Program-made: the position numbers and the translations under genes | Notes under the pieces: model-generated | Told to the model about the DNA's origin: nothing | Databases searched by the model: none | What the model saw: the letters and a program-made list of their open reading frames with translations, nothing else | Shown: positions 16,648 to 25,048 of the stretch, piece by piece | Numbering within the stretch: the first letter of the stretch is position 1 | Layout of the letters: each line of letters starts with the position of its first letter | Assembly: GCA_937907025.1 (NCBI GenBank) | Contig: CALESJ010000021.1 | Location: 55,817-119,816 of the forward strand | Direction of reading: 5' to 3' | Length of the DNA stretch: 64,000 nucleotides | From: an uncultured Faecalibacterium sp. | GTDB lineage: Bacteria; Bacillota; Clostridia; Oscillospirales; Ruminococcaceae

Positions 16648-17214
16648 ATGCGATTGAATACAGTGGTAACTTCCCGGGAGGAGATCCTGCAGGCCAGCCG
16701 CGCCCTGATCCGGGCCCGCGGCTGGGAGTCCGTGGGCATCCGCACGGTGGCCAACGCCTGCGGGGTATCCATCGGTTCCATCTACAATTATTTTTCCAAC
16801 AAGTCCGAGCTGGTAACGGCCACGGTGGAAAGCGTCTGGGCGGAGATTTTTCAGCCGCCCGAACAGGACCCGCCCTTTGCCGATACCCTGGCCTGCATTG
16901 CCTGGCTGTACGGGCGCATGGCGTACGGAGCCGAGCATTATCCCGGCTTCTTCAACCTGCACGCGGTCAGTTTTGCAGGGGTGAGCAAGGAGGACGGCAA
17001 GCAGCTGATGCAGAAGACCTGGCAGCATATTCCCCAGGAACTGACCCGCATGCTGCGCGCTGACCCGAAGGTCCGCCCCGGGGCTTTGGATGGCGCCCTG
17101 AGCGCCGAGCAGTATGCGGAAGTGCTGTTTTCCATGCTGTTCTGCGCCATGATGCGGGAGGACTACGACCCTTCCGCCGCGCTGGAACTGACCCGCCGTA
17201 CCCTGTACCAGTAA
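16648..17214 (+). CDS. TetR/AcrR-family transcriptional regulator
   Basis: A 188-residue regulator. The N-terminal helix-turn-helix is at about residues 10-55 (SREEILQASRALIRARGW... VANACGVSIGSIYNYFSNKSEL), a textbook TetR DNA-binding domain; the rest is the helical ligand-binding domain. The ATG at 16648 is only two bases from its GAGG, so the TTG two codons later (16654, 8 bases from GAGG) may be the true start. The gene is followed by a terminator and by two membrane-protein genes that share its operator sequence; it probably represses itself and them. The ligand is unknown. Confidence 0.9.
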   Translation: MRLNTVVTSREEILQASRALIRARGWESVGIRTVANACGVSIGSIYNYFSNKSELVTATVESVWAEIFQPPEQDPPFADTLACIAWLYGRMAYGAEHYPGFFNLHAVSFAGVSKEDGKQLMQKTWQHIPQELTRMLRADPKVRPGALDGALSAEQYAEVLFSMLFCAMMREDYDPSAALELTRRTLYQ

Positions 17215-17220
17215 ATACAG

Positions 17221-17245
17221 ACCCGCACACAAGCGGGTTGTTTTT
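17221..17245 (+). terminator. Terminator after the TetR gene
   Basis: ACCCGC and GCGGGT (17221-17226, 17233-17238) form a short GC stem followed by TGTTTTT. It separates the regulator from the two downstream membrane genes, or attenuates read-through. Confidence 0.7.
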
Positions 17246-17255
17246 AACCGCAAAA

Positions 17256-17268
17256 TGAACAATGTTCA
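17256..17268. promoter_or_regulatory. TetR operator, copy 2
   Basis: TGAAC-AAT-GTTCA, the same 13-bp palindrome as at 16625-16637 with a different centre. It lies about 10 bases before the ribosome site of the membrane-protein gene starting at 17293. Confidence 0.75.
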
Positions 17269-17292
17269 AATTCAGGAAAGGAGCATACTCTT

Positions 17293-17703
17293 TTGGTCAA
17301 GAAACATACCCTTCTGCTGCTGGCCTGCCTGGTATGGGCCGCAGCGGGATTCAATATCCTGCGCATCGGGCTGGCGTGCTATCCCGGGCGGCTGACGCCG
17401 CTGAACCTGCTGCTGTCCGTGGTGGTGTTCGAGCTTTTCCGTCGGTTCGTCTTCGGGCGGCTGGTCCACAAGCACACCACCCGCATCCTGGCCTATGAGC
17501 AGGAACGGCAGTTCTTCTGGAATTTCTTCGATGCCCCCTCCTTCGCCATTATGGCAGTGATGATGACAGGCGGCATCGCGCTGCGGGCGTCGGGGTTGGC
17601 ACCCCAGGGGTTCATCGCGGTATTTTATTCCGGTCTGGGAGCGGCACTGCTGCTGGCCGGACTGCTGTTCGGGCTCCGCTTCATCCGGGCGGTCCGGGCA
17701 TAA
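17293..17703 (+). CDS. Small membrane protein, unknown function
   Basis: A 136-residue protein with hydrophobic helices at about 5-25, 33-52, 78-97 and 105-130 and a basic loop (RRFVFGRLVHKHTTR) between the second and third. It starts with TTG at 17293, supported by AAAGGAG with a 9-base gap. I do not recognise a family. It is followed after 20 bases by another membrane protein gene and both sit behind the TetR operator at 17256-17268, so they probably form one regulated transport or resistance unit. Confidence 0.75.
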   Translation: MVKKHTLLLLACLVWAAAGFNILRIGLACYPGRLTPLNLLLSVVVFELFRRFVFGRLVHKHTTRILAYEQERQFFWNFFDAPSFAIMAVMMTGGIALRASGLAPQGFIAVFYSGLGAALLLAGLLFGLRFIRAVRA

Positions 17704-17723
17704 AATAAAGGAGGTATTTTCCC

Positions 17724-18386
17724 ATGCAGGCAATCATGGAAACAAGTTTTGACATTGTATATCTGGTTACGGTGCTGACGCTGGGCATCAAAATGCTGCG
17801 GCAGTGCGGCGGCCGGGCCCAGTTCCGGCTGTTCGGTGCCATGGCGGTGGTGCTGGGGGCGGGCGACGCCTTCCATCTGGTGCCCCGGGCGGTGGCGCTG
17901 TGCACCACCGGGCTGGAAAACTTCACCGTGGCCCTGGGCGCGGGCAAATGGATCACGTCCATCACCATGACGGTGTTCTATGTGCTGCTGTACTATGTCT
18001 GGCGGCTGCGGTATCAGGTCAGCGGGCGCCGGGGCCTGACCGCCCTGGTATGGGTGCTGGCAGCCCTGCGCATCGGGCTGTGCATGATGCCCCAGAACCG
18101 CTGGCTCAGCGCCGATTCTCCCCTGAGCTGGGGCATCTGGCGCAACCTGCCCTTTACGGCGCTGGGCATCGTCATCATCGTGCTGTTCTTCCGCAGCGCC
18201 AGAGAGCATCAGGACAAGGCTTTCCGCTGGATGTGGCTGACCATTGTGCTGAGCTTCTGCTTCTACATTCCGGTAGTGCTGTGGGCGGACGCCGTGCCCA
18301 TGATCGGCATGCTGATGATCCCCAAGACCTGCGCCTATGTGTGGACGGTGGTCATTGGCTGGCGCGCCATGAAGGCCGAAGCCTGA
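17724..18386 (+). CDS. Polytopic membrane protein, unknown function
   Basis: A 220-residue protein with about seven hydrophobic helices (for example VLTLGIKML, AMAVVLGAGDAFHLVP, SITMTVFYVLLYYVWRLRY, ALGIVIIVLFF, IVLSFCFYIPVVLWADAVP). The GDAFHLVPR motif near residue 50 and WAD near residue 192 are the polar residues that stand out. AAAGGAGG precedes the ATG. It is co-transcribed with the small membrane protein upstream and ends at a very strong terminator. Function unknown; TetR control suggests a role in exporting or sensing a small molecule. Confidence 0.78.
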   Translation: MQAIMETSFDIVYLVTVLTLGIKMLRQCGGRAQFRLFGAMAVVLGAGDAFHLVPRAVALCTTGLENFTVALGAGKWITSITMTVFYVLLYYVWRLRYQVSGRRGLTALVWVLAALRIGLCMMPQNRWLSADSPLSWGIWRNLPFTALGIVIIVLFFRSAREHQDKAFRWMWLTIVLSFCFYIPVVLWADAVPMIGMLMIPKTCAYVWTVVIGWRAMKAEA

Positions 18387-18410
18387 CCCCTTTCCCCTAT
18401 TGCTGACAAA

Positions 18411-18454
18411 AGCCGCACAGGCGGGACGATGTTCCCCGCCTGTGCGGCTTTTTT
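18411..18454 (+). terminator. Strong intrinsic terminator after the TetR-controlled genes
   Basis: AGCCGCACAGGCGGG pairs with the matching arm ending CCTGTGCGGCT, followed by T6. Confidence 0.93.
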
Positions 18455-18466
18455 ACTTGCCACACA

Positions 18467-18495
18467 AAAGGCCCCCGTCCTTTCGGACAGGGGCC
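18467..18495 (-). terminator. Intrinsic terminator after the HU gene
   Basis: On the reverse strand GGCCCCTGTCC and GGACGGGGGCC pair around a GAAA loop and are followed by TTTTG. It faces the terminator at 18411-18454, so the two convergent units are insulated. Confidence 0.88.
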
Positions 18496-18507
18496 TGTGC
18501 AGTTCTT

Positions 18508-18783
18508 TTACTTCGCAACCTTTTCCTTCAGGCGGCCGCTGGCCTTGAAGCCCGGAATAGCGGTGGGCTTGAGCTGGCTGGTGACCTTGGTCTTGGGGTT
18601 GGTGAAGTTCTTGGTCTGGCGCTCACGCATCTCAAAGCGGCCAAAACCGGCGATGGTAACCTTTTCGCCGTCGCGGAGGACATCCCCGATGGTACCGAAA
18701 ATACCATCCATGACCTTTTCGACCTGGGCGGCGCTCAGACCGGAATCGTTGGCGACTTTGGTAATCAACTGCGATCTTGTCAT
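18508..18783 (-). CDS. hup: HU-family DNA-binding protein
   Basis: A 91-residue nucleoid protein with the HU/IHF fold: helices at 3-37 (SQLITKVANDSGLSAAQVEKVMDGIF), the beta region with IAGFGRFEMRERQ (about 44-56) and the DNA-binding arm containing NPKTKVTSQLKPTAIPGFKASGRLKE. The arm's RxxxNPxT pattern is altered to KNFTNPKTK. It binds and bends DNA non-specifically as a dimer. The gene is monocistronic, with its own promoter (18867-18895) and terminator. Confidence 0.96.
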   Translation of the reverse strand: MTRSQLITKVANDSGLSAAQVEKVMDGIFGTIGDVLRDGEKVTIAGFGRFEMRERQTKNFTNPKTKVTSQLKPTAIPGFKASGRLKEKVAK

Positions 18784-18866
18784 TTGCTTTTATCTCCTGT
18801 TTCATCGGGCCCCACGGCGGGCTTTCCCTGCCCCGCGGTGGGCATCCGTTTAGATTGTCGCTACCA

Positions 18867-18895
18867 ATTATATGAAAAATATGGCGCAGAATCAA
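18867..18895 (-). promoter_or_regulatory. Promoter of the HU gene
   Basis: Reverse-strand -35 TTGATT (18895-18890), 17-base spacer, consensus -10 TATAAT (18872-18867). Confidence 0.8.
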
Positions 18896-18998
18896 GGGAT
18901 TTTGCAAAAAACGGGGAGCGGCAAACAAAAATTGTCAATTGTGATAAAAAGCACGGACAAGGGCGCGCCAAACTTTGGCGGATTGGGAAAAATGTGTT

Positions 18999-21900
18999 TT
19001 ATTTTACTGCCGGGTCATGGTGCAAGGTGGCAATATCCACCAGCTCCATCTTGCTGATGTCATGGTCGCCGCGCAGGGCATCCACCAGCACGCGGGCGGT
19101 GTCCAGAGCGGTGATGCAGGGGATGGAAAGCTCGGTGGCCTTACGGCGGAATTTGACCGAATCACGGTGCGGGTCACGGCCATGGGGGCTGGTGGAGATG
19201 ATATAATCCACCAGGCCGCTTTCCAGCAGGTCAATGGCATTGGGGCGCTCGCCGCTGACCTGACGGACCACGCTGCAGGGGATCATCTGACTGTTCAGGT
19301 ACCGGGCCGTGCCGGGGGTGCCGTAGATCTTGTAGCCGTAGTCATGCAGCTTCCAGGCCAGTTCGGCGGCTTCCTTCTTGTCCGCATCCTTCACCGAAAC
19401 GATGACACAGGAACCGGGGCCGGGGGTCTTGAACTGGTAGCCGGCACCCACCAGGCCCTTCATCATGGCCTCGTGGAAGGTGGGCGCAATGCCCAGCACT
19501 TCGCCGGTGGACTTCATCTCGGGGCCCAGCATGGTATCCACGCCGTGCAGCTTCAGGAAGCTGTACACAGGCACCTTGACCGCGTAGTAGGGGCTCTTGC
19601 CGCCGCGCCACAGGCCGGTGCCGTAGCCCATATCCTTGAGCTTTTCGCCCAGGGTGCAGCGCACGGCCAGGTCCACCATGGGCACGCCGGTAACCTTGCT
19701 GATATACGGCACGGTACGGGAGGAACGGGGGTTCACCTCAATGACGTAAACTTTGCCGTCCTGCACCGCATACTGCACGTTGACCAGGCCCACGACCTTC
19801 AGTTCCCGGGCAAAACGGCCGGTGTAGTCCACCAGGGTGTCGATGACGCTCTGGGGGAAGTCATAAGGCGGGTAAACACAGATGGAGTCGCCGGAATGCA
19901 CGCCGGTGCGCTCGATCTGCTCCATGATGCCGGGGACCAGGTAGTCCTCGCCGTCGCAGATGGCATCGACTTCACATTCGGTGCCGTAGATGTACTTGTC
20001 CATCAGCACCGGGTGGGACATATCCACATGAGCGGTGATGACGCCCATGTACTCCACCACGTCGGCGGAGTTGTAGGCCACGATCATGTTCTGGCCGCCC
20101 AGGACGTAGGACGGACGCATCAGAACAGGGTAGCCCACTTCCTCGGCAGCCTTGAGGGCTTCGTCCAGGGTAAAGACGGTGCGGCCCTCGGGACGGGGGA
20201 TGCCGCAGCGCTCCAGCAGTTCGTCGAAGCGTTCGCGGTCCTCGGCCTCGTCAATGGCGTCGGCGGGAGTGCCCAGAATGGGCAGGCCCACTTCATCCAT
20301 ATGCTTGGCCAGCTTGATGGCGGTCTGGCCGCCGAACTGCACCAGGCAGGCGTCGGGCTTTTCGGTGGCGATGACGTTGTCCACGCTCTCGGGGTTCAGG
20401 GGGTCGAAGTACAGACGGTCGCCGGTATCAAAGTCGGTGGAAACGGTTTCGGGGTTGTTGTTGACCAGAACAGCCTCGCAGCCGTGCTTTTTCAGCGTCC
20501 AGACGGCGTGCACCGAGCAGTAGTCGAACTCGATGCCCTGACCGATGCGGATGGGGCCGGAACCGAAGACCAGCACCTTCTTGCGGGACTTGTCGCTGTG
20601 CTCCTCAATGAAGCCGGCAGCCTCGTTGTCCTCGTCGTAGGTGGAGTAGAAGTACGGGGTGCGGGCGGCAAATTCCGCGGCGCAGGTATCGACCATCTTG
20701 AAGCCGGCGTGCAGGTCTTTGACCGGCAGTTCGGAAGCGCCGGACAGGCGCAGGATGGTCTTGTCCAGGAAGCCGTATTTCTTGGCTTCCAGATACTTTT
20801 CACGGGTGAGCTCGCCCTGCTTCAGGCCCAGTTCCAGGTTGGCCAGATGCTGCATCTTGTCCAGGAACCACCAGTCGATCTTGGTGATGTCATAGATGAC
20901 CTTGTGGTCCACTCCCCGCTTGAGGGCTTCATAGACGCAGAAAGCGCGCTCGGAATCCTGCACATGCAGGTGTTCGATGACCTCTTCGGTGGAGAGCTTC
21001 TCAAAATCGGGCAGGGTCAGGGTATCCAGGCCCAGTTCGATGGAGGAAACCGCCTTCATCATGGCGTGCTCGAAGTTGTTGCCAATGGCCATGACTTCGC
21101 CGGTGGCCATCATCTGGGTGCCCAGGGACTTGTCCGCATAGACGAACTTGTCAAAAGGCCACTTCGGGTACTTGACGACGACGTAGTCCAGAGCCGGCTC
21201 AAAGCAGGCGCAGGTCTCGCCGGTAACATCGTTGGTGATCTCGTCCAGGGTATAGCCCAGGGCGATCTTGGTGGCCACCTTGGCGACGGGATAGCCGGTG
21301 GCCTTGGAGGCCAGAGCAGAGGAACGGGACACACGGGGGTTGACCTCGATGACCGCGTACTCGAAGCTGTCCGGCTTGAGGGCGAACTGGCAGTTGCAGC
21401 CGCCTTCGATGCCCAGCTCGGTGATGATGTCCAGAGCGGCGGTACGCAGCATCTGGTATTCCTTGTCGGACAGGGTCTGGCTGGGGGCCACGACGATGGA
21501 GTCGCCGGTGTGCACGCCCACGGGGTCCAGGTTTTCCATGTTGCAGACGGTGATCACGTTGCCCTTGGAGTCACGCATGACCTCGTATTCGATTTCCTTC
21601 CAGCCGGCGATGCACTTTTCCACCAGGATCTGGGTGATGGGCGACAGGCGCAGGCCGTTGGTGGCGATTTCCCGCAGCTTTTCCTCGTCCTCGCAGATGC
21701 CGCCGCCGGTGCCGCCCATGGTGAAGGCGGGACGGACAATGACCGGGTAGCCGATGGTGTCGGCATACTCCACAGCGTCCTCCAGCTTTTCCACCACCTT
21801 GGAAGGCACGATGGGCTGGTGCAGCTTCTCCATGGTGTCCTTGAAGAGCTGACGGTCCTCGGCACGGTCGATGGTGTCCGGACGGCAGGCCAGCAGGCGC

Positions 21901-22238
21901 ACGCCGGAGCGGTCCAGGAAGCCGCTGCGGGCCAGTTCCATGGACAGGTTCAGGCCCATCTGGCCGCCCAGGTTGGGCAGGATGGCGTCGGGCTTTTCCT
22001 TCTCGATGATGCGCTCCACCACCTCGGCGGTGAGGGGCTCGATATACACATGGTCGGCAATGTCGGGGTCGGTCATGATGGTGGCCGGGTTGGAGTTGAC
22101 CAGCACCGTTTCAATGCCCTCGCTCTTCAGCGCGCGGCAGGCCTGGGTGCCGGAATAGTCGAACTCGGCGGCCTGGCCGATGATGATGGGGCCGGAGCCG
22201 ATGACCATTACCTTCTTGATTTTAGGGTCTTTCGGCAT
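18999..22238 (-). CDS. carB: Carbamoyl-phosphate synthase large subunit
   Basis: A 1079-residue enzyme making carbamoyl phosphate from bicarbonate, ammonia (channelled from CarA) and two ATP, for pyrimidine and arginine synthesis. Two homologous halves are visible: the N-terminal carboxyphosphate ATP-grasp domain (from KKVMVIGSGPIIIGQAAEFDYSG at residue 7) and the C-terminal carbamate domain (VLVFGSGPIRIGQGIEFDYCSVH, about 560), with an MGS-like allosteric domain from about 940. Length matches the family. GGAGG precedes the ATG and carA ends just before it. It is the last gene of the pyr operon; only a weak inverted repeat follows. Confidence 0.97.
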   Translation of the reverse strand: MPKDPKIKKVMVIGSGPIIIGQAAEFDYSGTQACRALKSEGIETVLVNSNPATIMTDPDIADHVYIEPLTAEVVERIIEKEKPDAILPNLGGQMGLNLSMELARSGFLDRSGVRLLACRPDTIDRAEDRQLFKDTMEKLHQPIVPSKVVEKLEDAVEYADTIGYPVIVRPAFTMGGTGGGICEDEEKLREIATNGLRLSPITQILVEKCIAGWKEIEYEVMRDSKGNVITVCNMENLDPVGVHTGDSIVVAPSQTLSDKEYQMLRTAALDIITELGIEGGCNCQFALKPDSFEYAVIEVNPRVSRSSALASKATGYPVAKVATKIALGYTLDEITNDVTGETCACFEPALDYVVVKYPKWPFDKFVYADKSLGTQMMATGEVMAIGNNFEHAMMKAVSSIELGLDTLTLPDFEKLSTEEVIEHLHVQDSERAFCVYEALKRGVDHKVIYDITKIDWWFLDKMQHLANLELGLKQGELTREKYLEAKKYGFLDKTILRLSGASELPVKDLHAGFKMVDTCAAEFAARTPYFYSTYDEDNEAAGFIEEHSDKSRKKVLVFGSGPIRIGQGIEFDYCSVHAVWTLKKHGCEAVLVNNNPETVSTDFDTGDRLYFDPLNPESVDNVIATEKPDACLVQFGGQTAIKLAKHMDEVGLPILGTPADAIDEAEDRERFDELLERCGIPRPEGRTVFTLDEALKAAEEVGYPVLMRPSYVLGGQNMIVAYNSADVVEYMGVITAHVDMSHPVLMDKYIYGTECEVDAICDGEDYLVPGIMEQIERTGVHSGDSICVYPPYDFPQSVIDTLVDYTGRFARELKVVGLVNVQYAVQDGKVYVIEVNPRSSRTVPYISKVTGVPMVDLAVRCTLGEKLKDMGYGTGLWRGGKSPYYAVKVPVYSFLKLHGVDTMLGPEMKSTGEVLGIAPTFHEAMMKGLVGAGYQFKTPGPGSCVIVSVKDADKKEAAELAWKLHDYGYKIYGTPGTARYLNSQMIPCSVVRQVSGERPNAIDLLESGLVDYIISTSPHGRDPHRDSVKFRRKATELSIPCITALDTARVLVDALRGDHDISKMELVDIATLHHDPAVK

Positions 22239-22240
22239 TC

Positions 22241-23371
22241 TTACAGCCCTCCTTTAACACGATTGATGCGGCGGATGTTCTGGATGAACCGGTCGAACAG
22301 GAATTCAGTATCCCGGGGACCGCCGCTGGCTTCGGGGTGGAACTGCACGGTAAAGCAGTTCCACTGCATATACTCCACGCCCTCGCAGGTCTTGTCGTTG
22401 GCGTTCACATGGCTCACACGGCCCACGCCCTCGGGCAGGGTGCCGCCCAGCACGGCATAGCCGTGGTTCTGGCTGGTGATGAAGGTGCGGCCGGTGGCAA
22501 AGTCGGTGACCGGCTGGTTGGCGCCGCGGTGGCCGTACTTCATCTTGCTGGTCTTGGCGCCGGCAGCCAGAGCGGTGAGCTGATGGCCCAGACAGATGCC
22601 GAAAGCCGGGATGCCGGTATCCAGCATCTTGCGGATATTGGCAATGATCTCGGTGTTTTCCGCCGGGTCGCCGGGTCCGTTGGACAGCATCAGGCCGTCC
22701 GGCTTGAGGGCTGCCAGCTCCTCGGGGGTGGTGGTGCCGGGCAGAACGGTGACGCGGCAGCCGCGCTTCTGCAGGCAGCGCACGATGTTGTTCTTGCAGC
22801 CCAGGTCCAGCAGGGCCACATGCAGCACCGGACCGCCGTCCTTGGGTTCAGCGGTGGGTTCAAAGGTCTTGGGCTCGGCGCAGGTGGTGGATTTCACCGC
22901 CTCGGTGACCGCATAGCCCTGGATGGTGGGCATGAGAGCGGCCAGCTTTTCCGGCTCGGCCTTGGGGTCGAACTCGGTGGTGATGGCGCCGTTCATGACG
23001 CCGCTCTCCCGCAGGGTGCGGGTCAGGCTGCGGGTGTCGATGCCCTCAATGCCAATGATGTTGTTCTTTTTCAGGAAAGTGTCCAGCGTCATCTCGCAGC
23101 GGAAGTTGCTGGGGGCCTTGCAGGCCTCGCGCACGATGTAACCGCGCGCCCAGATGCGGGGGCTTTCCATATCTTCGCTGTTCATGCCGTAGTTGCCGAT
23201 CAGCGGGTAGGTCTGGGTGATGATCTGTCCGTAGTAGCTGGGGTCGGTCAGAGTTTCCTGAAAGCCGACCATGCCGGTGGCGAACACGACCTCGCCCACG
23301 GTGGTGCCTTCGGCGCCGATACTGCTGCCGGTGAGCACCGTACCGTTTGCCAAAATCAGATATGCCTGCAT
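22241..23371 (-). CDS. carA: Carbamoyl-phosphate synthase small subunit (glutamine amidotransferase)
   Basis: A 376-residue protein that hydrolyses glutamine and feeds ammonia to CarB. The N-terminal CPSase domain (1-150; MQAYLILANGTVLTG) is followed by a class I amidotransferase with the nucleophile in GICLGHQL (Cys about 261) and the His/Glu pair in FHPEASGGP near the C-terminus. The start at 23371 (GAGG a few bases upstream) fits the family better than the longer frame from 23395. It lies 20 bases after pyrE and 2 bases before carB. Confidence 0.96.
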   Translation of the reverse strand: MQAYLILANGTVLTGSSIGAEGTTVGEVVFATGMVGFQETLTDPSYYGQIITQTYPLIGNYGMNSEDMESPRIWARGYIVREACKAPSNFRCEMTLDTFLKKNNIIGIEGIDTRSLTRTLRESGVMNGAITTEFDPKAEPEKLAALMPTIQGYAVTEAVKSTTCAEPKTFEPTAEPKDGGPVLHVALLDLGCKNNIVRCLQKRGCRVTVLPGTTTPEELAALKPDGLMLSNGPGDPAENTEIIANIRKMLDTGIPAFGICLGHQLTALAAGAKTSKMKYGHRGANQPVTDFATGRTFITSQNHGYAVLGGTLPEGVGRVSHVNANDKTCEGVEYMQWNCFTVQFHPEASGGPRDTEFLFDRFIQNIRRINRVKGGL

Positions 23372-23391
23372 AGTTTGCCTCGCTTCAAAAA

Positions 23392-23988
23392 TCACAGCTT
23401 CTGCTTTGCCTGTTCCTTCATCTTACGGCTGCCCAGGTGAACCAGCGGCAGCTTGCCCTCCTTGCAGATGGGGCATTCTTCGGGGGCGTAGTTGGGCAAT
23501 TCCAGCTTCAGGGCGCTGGCCAGGATGGGAATGGGAGAGGGGGCGGAGGCGGTGGTGCGGTCCACCACGCAGACGATGCCCAGGCAGATGCCGCCGGCTT
23601 CCTCGATCACGCGCTTGGTTTCCAGGCTGGAAACGCCGGTGGTGACCACGTCCTCGGCGATGATGCAGCGCTGACCCGGCTTGATCTGGAAGCGCTTGAG
23701 GGTCATGACGTTGTCCACACGCTCGGTGAAAATGGCGGGCTTGCCGCACTGACGGCCCAGCTCGTAGGCATAGACGATGCCGCCCATGGCGGGACCAACG
23801 AACAGATCCACATCCATATCCTTCAGCTTTTCAGCCACCGGAGCCATGACTTCGGCGCACTTGTCGGGGTACTGCTGCAGATAGGCCATCTGGCAGTAAG
23901 CCCCGGAGTGGCGGCCGCTGGAAAGAAGGAAGTGACCTTCCAGAAAAGCGCCGCATTCCTTCAGAATTTCTTTTGCATCTCTTGCCAT
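23392..23988 (-). CDS. pyrE: Orotate phosphoribosyltransferase
   Basis: A 198-residue enzyme converting orotate and PRPP to OMP. The type I phosphoribosyltransferase motif VGPAMGGIVYAYELGRQ (about 76) and the PRPP-binding loop RCIIAEDVVTTGVSSLET (about 119) are visible. A C-terminal tail has two CxxC-like pieces (PICKEGKL). The ATG at 23988 has GGAGGG 7 bases upstream. A separate promoter (24085-24113) precedes it, so pyrE-carA-carB may be transcribed both with the full operon and alone. Confidence 0.95.
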   Translation of the reverse strand: MARDAKEILKECGAFLEGHFLLSSGRHSGAYCQMAYLQQYPDKCAEVMAPVAEKLKDMDVDLFVGPAMGGIVYAYELGRQCGKPAIFTERVDNVMTLKRFQIKPGQRCIIAEDVVTTGVSSLETKRVIEEAGGICLGIVCVVDRTTASAPSPIPILASALKLELPNYAPEECPICKEGKLPLVHLGSRKMKEQAKQKL

Positions 23989-24084
23989 CGTTAAACCCTC
24001 CATACTATGTTTCCGTATACCTGTTATCCTGTGCAGACATCGGCCCGAAGGCACGCCCGTCCGCTCTTTTCCACTCTTTGCCTT

Positions 24085-24113
24085 ATGATAGCATCATTTG
24101 TATAATTTTGCAA
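24085..24113 (-). promoter_or_regulatory. Internal promoter before pyrE
   Basis: Reverse-strand -35 TTGCAA (24113-24108), 17-base spacer, -10 TATCAT (24090-24085), in the only gap (about 140 bases) inside the pyr operon. Confidence 0.6.
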
Positions 24114-24130
24114 TGTTATTGCATAAATTT

Positions 24131-25048
24131 TCAGTTCTTCCGGGCGCAGCCGCGGATCTCGTCCAGGTTCTGCACGCCGTGGGCCTGCATCCAGTCCGCC
24201 ATCTCATTCACGATGCGGGTGCAGGCCATGGGGTCCAGGAAGTTGGCGGTGCCCACCTGCACGGCAGCGGCGCCGGCCATGATGAATTCCAGGGCATCCT
24301 TACCAGTACTGATGCCGCCCAGCCCGATGACCGGAATGTTGACGGCGCCCACGGCCTGCCAGACCATGCGCAGGGCAATGGGGCGCACTGCCGGACCGGA
24401 CAGACCCGCGAAGGTGTTTTCAAACACCGGCTTGCGACGTTCCAGGTCAATGGCACAGGCCTGGAAGGTGTTGCACAGGCTGATGCCGTCGGCACCGGCG
24501 GCTTCCACCGCCTTGCACATCTCGGTCAGGTTCTCGGCCTGAGGGCTGAGCTTGACCACCAGGGGCACGGTGCAGACCTTGCGCACCGCCGAAACCACTT
24601 CGGAAGCGTCCGCGGCGCGGATACCGAAGGCCAGACCGCCCTGCTTGACGTTGGGGCAGCTGATGTTCAGCTCCAGGAAGTCGATGCCCGCTTCGCAGAG
24701 CATCCGCACGCCTTCCACGTTCTCCTCGATGGTGTGGCCGCCCAGGTTGGCCCAGACGGTGGTGCCCAGGGTCTTCATGGCGGGCAGTTCATGCTCAATG
24801 AAGTGGGCCACGCCGGGGTTCTGCAGGCCGATGGAGTTCATCAGGCCGGAAGGCGTTTCGTACAGGCGCTCGCCGGGGTTGCCGGGCTGACCGTTGAGGG
24901 TCAGGCCCTTGCCGGAGATGCCGCCCAGCACCCGCAGGTCCTGGATGTCGGCGTATTCGGGACCGAAACCGAAGGTGCCGGAAGCCGCGATGACCGGGCT
25001 GGCCAGACGCTTGCCCAGCAGGTCCACATGCAGATCTACATTAGTCAA
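24131..25048 (-). CDS. pyrD: Dihydroorotate dehydrogenase, catalytic subunit (class 1B)
   Basis: A 305-residue FMN enzyme oxidising dihydroorotate to orotate, working with the PyrK electron-transfer subunit and NAD+. Family blocks include VIAASGTFGFGPEY (about 18), NSIGLQNPGV (about 66), NISCPNVKQGG (about 123, catalytic region) and LGGISTGKDALEFIMAGA with FMN phosphate-binding GTAN. I chose the TTG at 25048, preceded by GGAGG with a 9-base gap; this gives the normal family N-terminus and makes the gene overlap pyrK by 8 bases. The longer ATG frame starts inside pyrK and does not fit. Confidence 0.95.
   Translation of the reverse strand: MTNVDLHVDLLGKRLASPVIAASGTFGFGPEYADIQDLRVLGGISGKGLTLNGQPGNPGERLYETPSGLMNSIGLQNPGVAHFIEHELPAMKTLGTTVWANLGGHTIEENVEGVRMLCEAGIDFLELNISCPNVKQGGLAFGIRAADASEVVSAVRKVCTVPLVVKLSPQAENLTEMCKAVEAAGADGISLCNTFQACAIDLERRKPVFENTFAGLSGPAVRPIALRMVWQAVGAVNIPVIGLGGISTGKDALEFIMAGAAAVQVGTANFLDPMACTRIVNEMADWMQAHGVQNLDEIRGCARKN

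Noticed and set aside
18975..22460. Long forward-strand open frame of more than 1100 codons opposite carB and the end of carA
   Set aside because: It mirrors carB codons, has His/Gly/Val-rich composition typical of antisense frames in GC-rich genes, and has no ribosome site or family match. carB is certain.
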